A stretch of 64,000 nt of DNA from Bacillota bacterium (GTDB lineage: Bacteria > Bacillota > Sulfobacillia > Sulfobacillales > Sulfobacillaceae): NCBI GenBank assembly GCA_023475835.1, contig JAMCVM010000195.1:1-64000 (forward strand), written 5' to 3'. Shown here piece after piece: positions 33,942-43,040 of the stretch. A model generated the notes under the pieces. That model was not told the DNA's origin. It made no database searches and saw nothing but the letters and a program-made list of their open reading frames with translations. A program made the translations under genes and the position numbers. Every line of letters starts with the position of its first letter. Within the stretch, counting starts at the first letter, position 1.

Positions 33942-36560
33942 TTGAAGGCTGCAGACATTCGCCAAAAATTTCTAGACTATTTCCAGAACCATGGCCATCG
34001 CTTAGTGCCTAGCTCATCGTTAGTGCCTGCCGGCGACCCGACATTGCTCTTCACCAATGCCGGCATGGTCCAATTTAAGGACGTGTTTTTGGGGATTGAG
34101 CAACGGGAGTACTCTCGGGCCGTGTCTGCACAAAAGTGTATGCGCGCGGGCGGAAAGCATAACGATCTCGATCAAGTCGGCCGCACTGCTCGACATCAAA
34201 CATTTTTTGAAATGCTGGGGAACTTTTCCTTTGGCGACTACTTCAAACAGGAAGCCATGACCTTGGCTTGGGGCTTTCTTACCGACGAACTTGGCATCGA
34301 CCCTGACCGCCTTTGGGTGACCATCTTTGAATCGGATGATGAGGCTTATCGTCTGTGGCAAGAAGTGGCTCACATCGCTCCCGAGCGCATTGTTCGCTTA
34401 GGCGAAGATGATAACTTTTGGTCGATGGGTGAGACCGGTCCGTGCGGGCCGTGCAGCGAAATTTTCGTGGACCGCGGCGATGCCTATCGCTGTGGCCCCG
34501 AGTGTGGCCTGGGTCTTTGCGAATGTGACCGCATCCAAGAAATTTGGAATTTGGTGTTTATGCAATATAATCGCGATGCGTCGGGCACGCTGGTTCCTTT
34601 GCCCCGTCCGAGCATTGATACCGGGATGGGGTTAGAACGGATTGCGGCATTTTTGCAAGGCGTGGATTCTACGTTTGATACCGACCTAATGCGCCCGATC
34701 ATTTCCCAAGTTGAGGATTTAAGCGGGATGACCTACGATCCTGGCAGCGATGGAATGGCATTTCGGGTGATTGCCGACCACGTTCGCGCGATCAGCTTTC
34801 TATTGGCCGATGGCGTAACGTTCAGCAATATGGGGCGGGGCTATGTCATGCGCCGCATTTTGCGGCGGGCAGTGCGTTATGGGCGCGTCTTGAAGCTGGA
34901 TCGACCTTTTCTATATCGACTGGTACCGAGCGTTCGGGAAACCATGGCGAGCGCATATCCTGAGCTAGACCGACTAGAATCGGTCATTGTGGAAGCCATT
35001 CAACTCGAAGAAGAGCGTTTTGTCACCACGCTCACAGCCGGATTGAACGTCTTAAACCAAAAGTTATCCACTATGGCCCCAGGCGATACGCTCTCGGGTG
35101 AAGACGCGTTTATTCTATACGACACCTATGGATTTCCTTTAGATTTGACTCAAGACGCTGCCGAAGAACAAGGCATTGCGGTGGACCAATCCGCCTTTGA
35201 TCGAGCCATGGCGGCACAACGAGAACGGGCTCGCACCACTCGTCAGTATCTCAACCAGACCGTGCCTGCCCGGCCTTCAGTCGTGTTTATCGGATACGAT
35301 CAGCTCTTTCTAGCGTCGGTGCCGGTGGAAGCGATGGTCGTTGACGGCGAAGCGGTGGAGACGATCGCGCAAGGTGAATCCGGATATCTTTGGCTGCCCA
35401 CGACCCCGTTTTATGCCGAAGGCGGTGGACAAGTCGGCGATCGCGGGAATATCGTCGGACCGCATGGCCAATTCTTGGTCCTCGATGTCGTTCGAATGAA
35501 TGGCAGTGTCTGGCACTATGGAGAGGTCCTCACGGGAGCATTCACGGTCGGCGAATCCATCGCCGCCGCGGTCGATGCGGGCTGGCGCGCCGGCTCCAGA
35601 CGCAACCATACCGCCACCCACTTGTTGCACGCGGCGCTTCGCCAAATCTTAGGAGAAGGCGTCCACCAGACCGGGTCGCTGGTTGCCCCGGATCGCCTCC
35701 GCTTCGACTTCGCCTATCACCAAGCGCTCACAGACGGAGAACTCAAGACTATAGAAGAACAAGTCAATGGCTGGATCTTGGAGGATCGCCCGGTAAATAC
35801 TGAGGAAATGCTTCGAGAAGACGCCCTCGCCGGCGGGGCCGTTGCATTTTTTGGCGATAAATATGGCGAAAGAGTCCGAGTGGTCTCAGTACCGGGAGCC
35901 AGCCAGGAGCTCTGTGGAGGCACCCACGTGACCCGAACCGGAGAAATTGGACTCTTCCTGATTACCCAAGAGTCTAGTGTAGGCTCAGGATCTCGCCGAA
36001 TTGAAGCCTTGACCGGTCAAGAGAGCGTCTCTTGGAGTCAGACCATGCGTAGCCGTGCACAGCGGCTGTGCACCCTCCTCAAAACCTCAGAAGATCAACT
36101 TCCCGAACGCGTCGAAGAACTTCTGCACGAGACTCGGCAAAATGCAGTACGCTTGGCTCGATTAGAATCCGAGTCTCGGGCGCACTTAGGCCGGGAATTG
36201 GCCGAACACAGCGAGCGTTGGCACGGGTTTCGAGTGGTGATAGCACCGGTTCATCCATTTGTCGATGCCGACGGATTACGCGAATACCTGGACGGGATCA
36301 AATCGTTGGTGGATGTGGCAGTTTTGGCTTCCGGTCATGGCACGCGATCGGCCATGGTGGTATTTTTAAGCCAAGCCCTAGTCCATCATGGACTGGACGC
36401 CAGTCGCCTGGTCAAACGTTGGGCCCCGGCCATGGGCGGGGGTGGGGGAGGCCGGCCCGATTTTGCTCAGGCTGGCGGCCGCCAAGGCGATAGCGTGGAT
36501 GCCTTGCTCGATTTAGTGCGCAGGGACTTACAGACCGAATTGGCAACCGTTTCAGTTTAA
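33942..36560 (+). CDS. alaS: Alanyl-tRNA synthetase
   Basis: An 872-aa class II synthetase. The catalytic domain opens with MKAADIRQKFLDYFQNHGH and contains GDPTLLFTNAGMVQFK. The editing domain has HTATHLLHAALRQ and the zinc-binding CGGTHV, and a C-terminal domain with a glycine-rich GGGGGGRPDFAQAGG loop closes the protein. Full length. It starts at TTG after AAGGGGG. ireB begins 30 nt after its stop, as in other Firmicutes. Confidence 0.95.
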   Translation: MKAADIRQKFLDYFQNHGHRLVPSSSLVPAGDPTLLFTNAGMVQFKDVFLGIEQREYSRAVSAQKCMRAGGKHNDLDQVGRTARHQTFFEMLGNFSFGDYFKQEAMTLAWGFLTDELGIDPDRLWVTIFESDDEAYRLWQEVAHIAPERIVRLGEDDNFWSMGETGPCGPCSEIFVDRGDAYRCGPECGLGLCECDRIQEIWNLVFMQYNRDASGTLVPLPRPSIDTGMGLERIAAFLQGVDSTFDTDLMRPIISQVEDLSGMTYDPGSDGMAFRVIADHVRAISFLLADGVTFSNMGRGYVMRRILRRAVRYGRVLKLDRPFLYRLVPSVRETMASAYPELDRLESVIVEAIQLEEERFVTTLTAGLNVLNQKLSTMAPGDTLSGEDAFILYDTYGFPLDLTQDAAEEQGIAVDQSAFDRAMAAQRERARTTRQYLNQTVPARPSVVFIGYDQLFLASVPVEAMVVDGEAVETIAQGESGYLWLPTTPFYAEGGGQVGDRGNIVGPHGQFLVLDVVRMNGSVWHYGEVLTGAFTVGESIAAAVDAGWRAGSRRNHTATHLLHAALRQILGEGVHQTGSLVAPDRLRFDFAYHQALTDGELKTIEEQVNGWILEDRPVNTEEMLREDALAGGAVAFFGDKYGERVRVVSVPGASQELCGGTHVTRTGEIGLFLITQESSVGSGSRRIEALTGQESVSWSQTMRSRAQRLCTLLKTSEDQLPERVEELLHETRQNAVRLARLESESRAHLGRELAEHSERWHGFRVVIAPVHPFVDADGLREYLDGIKSLVDVAVLASGHGTRSAMVVFLSQALVHHGLDASRLVKRWAPAMGGGGGGRPDFAQAGGRQGDSVDALLDLVRRDLQTELATVSV

Positions 36561-36590
36561 CCAGAAGTGAATAAGAAGGGGGGGAACACC

Positions 36591-36863
36591 GTGAGTGGCT
36601 TGGACGAAACACGAAGGCTTTACGGCCATTCGGAAGCATTTAATCAAGCCGACGCCGTTTTGCGCGAGGTCTACGCGGCGCTAAAAGACCGAGGTTACAA
36701 TCCGACCAGTCAACTGGTTGGCTACCTCTTATCCGGCGATCCGGCCTACATCACTAGTCACTTGGGAGCACGAAATTTAATTCGTCGGGTAGAACGCGAC
36801 GAATTATTGGAAGAATTACTGCGACAGTTTATCGCTCACATTGAAGAACGGACGCCGTCGTGA
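36591..36863 (+). CDS. ireB: IreB family regulatory phosphoprotein (UPF0297)
   Basis: A 90-aa protein with the IreB pattern: [53 protein letters not shown]. In Enterococcus IreB is a target of the PASTA kinase IreK and affects cell-envelope stress. I start at the GTG giving MSGLDETR, with AAGGGGGG upstream; an earlier GTG lies 24 nt upstream. It overlaps yqgF by 4 nt. Confidence 0.9.
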   Translation: MSGLDETRRLYGHSEAFNQADAVLREVYAALKDRGYNPTSQLVGYLLSGDPAYITSHLGARNLIRRVERDELLEELLRQFIAHIEERTPS

Positions 36864-37612
36864 CTGAAGGCCGCATAATGGGTCTGGATGTGGGGGATAA
36901 ATGGATTGGGGTAGCGGTAAGTGATGAACTGCAGATGTTGGCGCGAGCCTTGCCCCCATATCGGCGCGAACAAACTCAACGCGATGTCGCGGGCCTATTG
37001 GAACTGGCCACGAGGTTGAATGTATCACAAATTGTGGTAGGATTACCTGTGAATATGGATGGAAGCCAGGGTCCGCAAGCCGAAAAGACCCGCCGGCTCA
37101 TAGACATGCTGGCGGCTCGATTTTCTGGCCCCGTAGTCAGTCGAGACGAACGGTTGACCACCAGGCAAGCAGAACGGATCTTGGTCGAGCAAGATGTCCG
37201 ACGGGAACGGCGCAAGCGATTGGTCGATGGTGTCGCTGCGACCCTGATACTTGAGGGCTTTCTGGAAGAAATTCGTAACCATTCTGAGAAAGAGGTGGAC
37301 TGGGTGGCAGATGACAAAGATCCAAACAACGACCTTCTGAGTGAGGAAGAAGAAGAAATTATTACCCTAACCGACGAGGACGGCAACGAGCACGAGTTTG
37401 TGGTCGTCGACGTGATTGAGGTGGACACGCTCGAATATGCAATTTTGTTGCCGATCGACACCGAAGAAGATGAGGAAGCCGAAGCCGTTATTTTGCGTCT
37501 AGAAAAGGATTCTGACGGGGACGACGTGCTGGTCGACATCGAGTCTGAAGAAGAATGGGAAAAAGTAGCTGAGGCCTACGAAGAGCTTTTAGGTGAGGAC
37601 ACCGAAGAATAA
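36860..37612 (+). CDS. yqgF: YqgF/RuvX resolvase-like protein fused to DUF1292
   Basis: The first ~140 residues are YqgF (putative Holliday-junction resolvase or pre-16S rRNA nuclease): [15 protein letters not shown] with D10, [21 protein letters not shown] and [19 protein letters not shown]. Residues about 150-250 are a very acidic DUF1292 (YrzB-like) domain: [37 protein letters not shown] and a C-terminal [15 protein letters not shown]. In Firmicutes these are usually two adjacent genes. An AGGTGG stands just before an in-frame GTG at 37304 (residue 149), so a separate DUF1292 protein might also be made. Confidence 0.88.
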   Translation: MTEGRIMGLDVGDKWIGVAVSDELQMLARALPPYRREQTQRDVAGLLELATRLNVSQIVVGLPVNMDGSQGPQAEKTRRLIDMLAARFSGPVVSRDERLTTRQAERILVEQDVRRERRKRLVDGVAATLILEGFLEEIRNHSEKEVDWVADDKDPNNDLLSEEEEEIITLTDEDGNEHEFVVVDVIEVDTLEYAILLPIDTEEDEEAEAVILRLEKDSDGDDVLVDIESEEEWEKVAEAYEELLGEDTEE

Positions 37613-38659
37613 GTGAGTTGGATGAGTCTACAGCCGATGTCTATAAGACCCAAATGGCGTCGACGCTTCCTAACCGGATTAGGGGCGGCCATCGTCGCCG
37701 CCCTTTTTTTCGGCTTGGCCGAGTGGTGGCTTTTTGGTAGCGTAGACAGCCGCGCCACCCGTCCGGTCTATTTCACTGTTTATGCCGGCGAAAGTACTCG
37801 GTTGATCGCTGACCGACTCACCCAAGTGCATCTGCTGCATTCCAGTTTGGGATTTATTTGGCTGGCCGAACGAAGAGGCTGGGCTAGTCGCCTCAGGCCG
37901 GGAACGTACCGCTTGAGCCCCTCCGAATCGCCCGGCCTGATTCTTGCCCAAATGGTCCAAGGGGAAACCGTGGACCAAATTTCTGTGCCCGCTGGCGTCC
38001 GTACGTCTGAGGTCGTATTGCGGCTGCTGGCCGACCACATCGGCACCAGGAAACAATATCAAAAATTGGAACAACGGCCCTTGCCTGGCATGCCGACCAA
38101 CCCTCCGCACGTGCGCAACGCTCTCGAAGGGTATTTATATCCTGCCACCTATTCGGTTTTGCGCGGCTCCAATGCCGGGGCCGCCATATCCTTGATGTGG
38201 GCGACGTTTCAGCAAAAAAATCGGAGCCTGATAAAGGAACTCCCCAAGGGATGGACCCTGCGAAGGTGGGTGACTTTGGCCTCGATCATACAAGCCGAAG
38301 TCCGCTATCCGGCCGACGACGCCAAAGTAGCCGCCGTATTCTTAAACCGCTTGCGTCTTGGGATGCCTTTACAATCCGATGCGACCGTCTATTACGCCCT
38401 GGGCTCGAAAGCGCAAGGCGCCCTGACTGAACGAGACCTGATGGTACACTCTCCCTACAATACCTACCAAGTGCGAGGCCTGCCTCCCGGGCCGATTGAC
38501 AACCCGGGTCCACAAGCATTATGGGCGGTGCTGCATCCGGCCCATGTCGGATATTTATATTTTATTACCGGTCCTGAGGGCCATGCGATATTTGCGACAA
38601 CCTATTCAGAGCAATTGCGCCATATCGCTCGACTGTCTAGGAATACAACTGGGAAATAA
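37613..38659 (+). CDS. mltG: Endolytic murein transglycosylase MltG (YceG-like)
   Basis: A membrane-anchored enzyme that cuts nascent glycan strands and sets their length. The 348-aa protein has one N-terminal helix (about 19-41), a LysM-like region (VYAGESTRLIADRL), then the catalytic YceG domain with LEGYLYPATY, the proposed catalytic E229 in ASIIQAEVR (usually ASIVEKE), LQSDATVYYAL, SPYNTYQVRGLPPGPIDNPG. The GTG immediately follows the yqgF stop. Context with ireB and the PBP-like gene points to cell-wall growth. Confidence 0.92.
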   Translation: MSWMSLQPMSIRPKWRRRFLTGLGAAIVAALFFGLAEWWLFGSVDSRATRPVYFTVYAGESTRLIADRLTQVHLLHSSLGFIWLAERRGWASRLRPGTYRLSPSESPGLILAQMVQGETVDQISVPAGVRTSEVVLRLLADHIGTRKQYQKLEQRPLPGMPTNPPHVRNALEGYLYPATYSVLRGSNAGAAISLMWATFQQKNRSLIKELPKGWTLRRWVTLASIIQAEVRYPADDAKVAAVFLNRLRLGMPLQSDATVYYALGSKAQGALTERDLMVHSPYNTYQVRGLPPGPIDNPGPQALWAVLHPAHVGYLYFITGPEGHAIFATTYSEQLRHIARLSRNTTGK

Positions 38660-38692
38660 TGGGCATCCTTCCAGCAACTGAGGAGGAAACCC

Positions 38693-39748
38693 ATGCTAAA
38701 AACAGGTTATGCTCGGTTCATCGAAATCCTTATTATCCTGGGGATGATAGCGTCCATCGCGGTATTTATCTCTCGTCAACCCAACCTGACCCGAGGTTTT
38801 GAGGCCAAAAGAGCTTGGCGGGTTAATGTCATTGGGGCTCATGGTGTTCGATTAACCCTGCTTCGAGACGAGCCGGCACTGACACTGGCTGACCATTCCG
38901 CGATCCAAGATTTCCCAACTTCTCGGTTTGAGGAAAGGGTTGAACGATTGATTCCGGCCCGGGCCGTATTTGCGCCAGCGCTCGACGTTTTAGGCATGCT
39001 CCATGGCGCCATGGGAAGCATCCGCTACCATTTCGACCCACAAGACAAGGTATGGAACTTTCATCCGGAAATTTTGCATACGACCATCAATCCTGGTCTC
39101 GAAGAGACGCTAGGGGCCATCCTGCCCATCCGGTCCGCGGCAATCGTGCTCTCATCCCAAGGCGGAGTCCTGGCCCTTTTGGGCCAACACAATACGTGGA
39201 GAAAGGCCGTCGCTGGTCGAGCAGCGCTATGGCTGCCGATGCTGGCTCAAGGCACCGTGAACGGTGCCTTCGCCCGAAACGTTCGAACTACGGCGAAACA
39301 TGGCAGAGGCTGGGATATAGCCCAAATCGATCAGGCCTGGCGGCATCTCGGACTCGACCAAGCAGCCCTCGCGTTAAGTCCCCGTCCATCGGGCTCTGGG
39401 GTCCAGGTGATGAACCCAGACGGGAACTCCAATTCGGTCATGGTGGCGATTGCTTCCATTGCCCGCGCGTACCTTCCCTTTATTGACCACGGTCAGATGT
39501 TGCCCCTTCGTCTAACCACACCATCGGACTCCTCGGTTTCCTTGGTTTCTGAGGCAGTAATTCAATCCTTGAACCAATATCTGCCGCGGATCACCGTTGG
39601 CAAGGTCTCATTTTTGATTTGGCACCCCTTAGGCCAAAGCGTACTGGTTGCCTGGCCTTTGACCAAGCCAACTTGGCTGGTCGTTGTCACCCACGTTTCA
39701 TCTGCCGCTATTGCTCCAATCCTTTTGACCATTCTGACTAATAGATAG
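38693..39748 (+). CDS. Penicillin-binding-like protein lacking catalytic motifs
   Basis: A 351-aa protein with an N-terminal signal anchor (EILIILGMIASIAVFI). Parts of the rest echo class B PBPs: INPGLEETLGAILPIRSAAIVLSSQGGVLALLG resembles the usual lead-in to the active site, and WDIAQIDQAWRHLGLD...VMVAIASIARAYLPFIDHGQMLPLRL resembles the C-terminal part. But no S-x-x-K, S-x-N or K-T/S-G triad is visible where expected. I therefore read it as a degenerate, probably non-catalytic relative placed next to mltG. The family assignment is inference and moderate; it may be an unrelated extracellular protein. Confidence 0.45.
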   Translation: MLKTGYARFIEILIILGMIASIAVFISRQPNLTRGFEAKRAWRVNVIGAHGVRLTLLRDEPALTLADHSAIQDFPTSRFEERVERLIPARAVFAPALDVLGMLHGAMGSIRYHFDPQDKVWNFHPEILHTTINPGLEETLGAILPIRSAAIVLSSQGGVLALLGQHNTWRKAVAGRAALWLPMLAQGTVNGAFARNVRTTAKHGRGWDIAQIDQAWRHLGLDQAALALSPRPSGSGVQVMNPDGNSNSVMVAIASIARAYLPFIDHGQMLPLRLTTPSDSSVSLVSEAVIQSLNQYLPRITVGKVSFLIWHPLGQSVLVAWPLTKPTWLVVVTHVSSAAIAPILLTILTNR

Positions 39749-39858
39749 ACCGAATTTCTTGAGCAGGATATTGGCGGGACATCGCGAAATGCCATAGAGG
39801 ATCACGATTTGTCGAACGGTGAGCGAACAAACTCATTCAATTGAGTCAGGATGGTGCC

Positions 39859-40629
39859 ATGACCATGGCGGAACCCCGCCTCAAGTATTTCGCCGAACTT
39901 TCTCCGTTGGCCCGCGACCGATTTCAAGCCAGCGTTCTTGCTTGGTACCGAATACACGGGCGAGATCTTCCGTGGAGAAAAACCCGCGATCCTTATGCAG
40001 TCATCGTTTCGGAAATCATGTTGCACCAGACCCAAGTCTCCACCGTGTTGCCAGTTTATCAGCAATTCATGGCAACATTTCCCACAGTACGGTCTCTGGC
40101 CAGCGCCGACCCCAGCGACGTCAAACAAATCACCGATCCGCTCGGTTACAAAATTCGAGGGCAATGGCTTCTTGACATTGCAAAGATTGTGACCGAACAA
40201 TGGCATGGGGAATTTCCGCGGACGGTGGAGGCTTTGTCGACCTTGCCGGGAGTGGGGCGTTATACCGCCGGTGCGGTCTTGTCATTCGCCTTCGAAGAGA
40301 AAGCACCGATTTTAGATACCAACGTCAATCGATTTTTGGGACGATATTTCGGAGCCGACTATCGCAATCCCCGCGCCGAATATCGCCACCAACTTTGGGC
40401 CTTAGCAGAAGCCGTGGTTCCAGACCACGATGTCCACGCTTTCAACCAAGCGTTGATGGATCTGGGGGCTACCGTCTGTACTAGTCGCAAACCCGCCTGC
40501 CTAACCTGTCCGGTGTACGCCAATTGCCAGAGCGGAGGGCCCATTTCGCCGTCCGAACGCGCCGCGGAAGAATCTGTCCAATATCATCGACGCCTGGCGA
40601 CCGATGATCAGAGGACTGTTCCAGAATAA
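39859..40629 (+). CDS. mutY: A/G-specific adenine glycosylase, short form
   Basis: Removes A opposite 8-oxoG. The 256-aa protein has the HhH-GPD fold with catalytic E52 in SEIMLHQTQV, LPGVGRYTAGAV, catalytic D153 in ILDTNVNRFL (actinobacterial-type DTNV) and a [4Fe-4S] loop C207-x6-C214-x2-C217-x5-C223. The usual C-terminal NUDIX-like 8-oxoG-recognition domain is missing, since only about 33 residues follow the cluster. A related thymine or other mismatch glycosylase is an alternative. Start at ATG 39859 behind AGGATGGT; a TTG at 39841 is possible. Confidence 0.82.
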   Translation: MTMAEPRLKYFAELSPLARDRFQASVLAWYRIHGRDLPWRKTRDPYAVIVSEIMLHQTQVSTVLPVYQQFMATFPTVRSLASADPSDVKQITDPLGYKIRGQWLLDIAKIVTEQWHGEFPRTVEALSTLPGVGRYTAGAVLSFAFEEKAPILDTNVNRFLGRYFGADYRNPRAEYRHQLWALAEAVVPDHDVHAFNQALMDLGATVCTSRKPACLTCPVYANCQSGGPISPSERAAEESVQYHRRLATDDQRTVPE

Positions 40630-41513
40630 CGGCACTCCAAAAGTTTCCTTACGAATATCGTCGGTCCTGGCTCGATCGGGCCACCTGATCTATACGGCTT
40701 AGACAAAAGGCAAGCAGGCCCTCCGTGCTACTTCTGACGACATAGGCTGGCTCATCGGTGCCCGAAACGATCCGATCGCCCTTTCCTAGCCCATCGCCGC
40801 AACTTCCCCTCGGGATGATATGAACGGGGAGCGAACTTATGGGCTCACAAAGCCCCAAGGATACGATACGGAAGACGAGGTTGCCATCGAGGTTCTGATG
40901 CTCGGCGCTTTAGTCACATACCCTCTCCCGGCGAATGCAAGCGTGACCGTGGGGATTGGCGTGCTTTTGTGGGCGTCGCCGCTATCGAGATTTTGACCCT
41001 GGCAGGAGCGACTGGGTTTTGCTGATGACCTACGCTTGGCACCAGGATTGTCTCCCGGCTCCCAAGGCATGGCGGCCCGGACTGGCATAAAATCGTTGGG
41101 GTTCCGGGCTCTTAGCGAGCAGTCCTATAGATTTTTGTTGGGGCGGCCGATGGGTCCTTTATGTCAAAATGGCTCAACTGCGCAGAGCGTAAACGTTCGT
41201 GTTCATTCGTAATCGGCTCATCTGAATCATTGACTAATACCATCATCGTTGGTCCGTTAAAGCATCGATCAACCGCTTGGAGAACACTTAAGCCACGTCT
41301 TCGAGCGGCCAGACCGGTCTCGAAAGGACGTATACCTTAGGGCTGCAAGGCCTCGACCCTACGATGCCAACAGATACTTCGGGTAGTCTATACGGGCATC
41401 GCGCCACAACTGGCATTCATCTCCATGAAGACATCGGATCCGGAGCGCATAAGATCAAGGGTCCCGCTTTAAAAAGAGTGCCGCAGACGCGGCCCTAATC
41501 GGGAGGACCTAGC
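40630..41513. other. Gene-free region before sigK
   Basis: About 880 bp with no supported gene. A plus-strand frame from ATG 40820 is interrupted by a TGA at 40994-40996 and then stays open to 41212; it has no clear domain and could be a decayed gene or chance. Minus-strand frames at 40649-40858 and 40837-41088 look like shadows. I could not identify a convincing sigma-E type promoter for sigK. Confidence 0.4.
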
Positions 41514-42230
41514 ATGATATTTGGCGCACTCGGTTTGAGCTTAGTCCTCATTGCCTCAGCCTTGCAAGGCATGGTTTGGCTCGCTGGATATATTGGGGGT
41601 AATGCCTTTCCGAATCCCTTGAGTGAGCCCGAAGAACGTTTGGCACTGCTGCGCATGGCGCAAGGAGACTTGGATGCGCGGCGTCAATTGATCGAGCACA
41701 ATCTGCGATTGGTCGCTCACGTAGTGAAAAAGTATGCCCGCACTGGCGAAGGTCAAGAAGATCTAATTAGTATCGGAACCGTAGGCCTCATCAAAGGAAT
41801 TGACACCTTTGATCCCACCAAAGGTGTCCGCCTCGCCACCTACAGCGCACGCTGTATTGAAAATGAGATTTTGATGCATCTCAGAAATGTGAAGAAGAAT
41901 AGTCGTGAGGTCAGCTTGTTTGAACCTATCGGAACTGACCGTGAGGGCAACGACATTTCGCTGGTGGATGTATTGGGCACCGACTCCGAGGTCGTAGCCG
42001 ATGCCGTCGAATCCACCGTCATTATGGCCCGAGTCCGAGAATTTGTGGAGTCCCTAACCCCGAAGGAACGCACCGTCTTAAACCTCCGTTTTGGCCTATC
42101 GGGTGCCGAACGGCTGACCCAAAGAGATATCGCCCGGCATTTGGGCATTTCTCGGAGTTACGTGTCTCGGATTGAAAAGCGGGCTGTGACCAAAATTCTC
42201 AACGATCTAAATTTTCGCGATCCGGGGTAA
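41514..42230 (+). CDS. sigK: Sporulation RNA polymerase sigma factor SigK-like
   Basis: A 238-aa sigma-70 family factor. The N-terminal hydrophobic pro-like segment (MIFGALGLSLVLIASALQGMVWLAGYIG) is followed by region 2 (RRQLIEHNLRLVAHVVKKYARTG...EDLISIGTVGLIKGIDTFDPTKGVRLATYSARCIENEILMHLR), region 3, and region 4 with TQRDIARHLGISRSYVSRIEKRA. The N-terminus resembles pro-sigma-K, which is proteolytically activated in the mother cell. The gene is continuous, with no skin-type insertion. ATG with GGGAGG upstream. SigE is the closest alternative. Confidence 0.9.
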   Translation: MIFGALGLSLVLIASALQGMVWLAGYIGGNAFPNPLSEPEERLALLRMAQGDLDARRQLIEHNLRLVAHVVKKYARTGEGQEDLISIGTVGLIKGIDTFDPTKGVRLATYSARCIENEILMHLRNVKKNSREVSLFEPIGTDREGNDISLVDVLGTDSEVVADAVESTVIMARVREFVESLTPKERTVLNLRFGLSGAERLTQRDIARHLGISRSYVSRIEKRAVTKILNDLNFRDPG

Positions 42231-42360
42231 GGGGCGAAAACAACAAAAACCATCTGCTGCCCCTTAGTCAAGGTTGTTTTCCGGTCCCTCAACGTCGGAC
42301 TAAAACTGCCTGACTAGGTCATCAATTGGATCGCCCAACCCCGAGTGCTATCCTTAAAAA

Positions 42361-42789
42361 CTAAAGCGGCCGATTGTCATCGTCGGCCTGGGAGGATGAG
42401 GGGGCCATGTTGCCGTAATCTCTGGGTAACGAATGATCCGGTACAAGGGGATAGGGCGGCCATCGCGGCACGCGAGTCGACAGCAGGGCGTGACTGCCGA
42501 CCGTGACCAGAGTAAAGGGCAAGACCGCCACCAAAGGAAACCATCGGCCCGGGTATAAGAGCAGGGGATACATAGAGAGCGCAATCGCCGGTGGGTGATA
42601 GATGCCGATGCGGGGCAATAGCCAAAGCAAAGAAACCGCGACTAGCGCGACGGGAATCGCCCCGTGAACAAACGCGGCAACGACAGTACCCGAAAGTGCC
42701 CCCAGTGTGCTGCCGGCAATGACTGGGAGTGGCTGAGCCACCGGCGGTCGGAATAACACTGAATTTGCGAGGTGTCCTTTGGGCTCCAA
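42361..42789 (-). CDS. HPP-family membrane protein, possibly 5'-truncated
   Basis: The 142-aa frame matches the core of HPP-domain proteins: LANSVLFRPPVAQPLPVIAGSTLGALSGTVVAAF, then LLPRIGIYHPPAIALSMYPLLL, containing the H-P-P motif, and FPLVAVLPFTLVTVGSHALLS. It has about three to four membrane segments. The usual first helix is absent. The frame extends a few codons upstream (ALDALNLLEP) before an in-frame stop, and no ribosome binding site precedes the TTG. It may be a remnant or use a weak start. The role in the family is uncertain (nitrite-transport-like). Confidence 0.55.
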   Translation of the reverse strand: MEPKGHLANSVLFRPPVAQPLPVIAGSTLGALSGTVVAAFVHGAIPVALVAVSLLWLLPRIGIYHPPAIALSMYPLLLYPGRWFPLVAVLPFTLVTVGSHALLSTRVPRWPPYPLVPDHSLPRDYGNMAPSSSQADDDNRPL

Positions 42790-43040
42790 GAGGTTTAGTG
42801 CATCCAGAGCCTAACGATAGCCTTTGACGACATGGTCGACGATTGTTTATTGTAGGGATACTGCAAGCACAATCACGCGGCAGCTCTCGACCAGCACTAC
42901 GGACATTCGGCCACATTCCGTGGGTGAAAACCCCATCACCATGGAAAGTCTGTTAGCAGGATTTCGGGTAAAAATGGTGAATGCCTTTAAGGGATGGTTA
43001 CGCAACATCACTGCGATGGCGCATATTGAAGGAGGGCTTT

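Noticed and set aside
40820-41212. Plus-strand frame with a single internal TGA (40994), possibly a selenoprotein because selB is present
   Set aside because: No recognisable domain, no good ribosome binding site, and no convincing SECIS-type hairpin after the TGA. A frame of this length with one stop is expected by chance.
42377-42916. Minus-strand 179-aa frame overlapping the HPP gene
   Set aside because: It is a shadow frame: the overlapping frame 42361-42789 carries the HPP family motif and membrane segments, this one does not.
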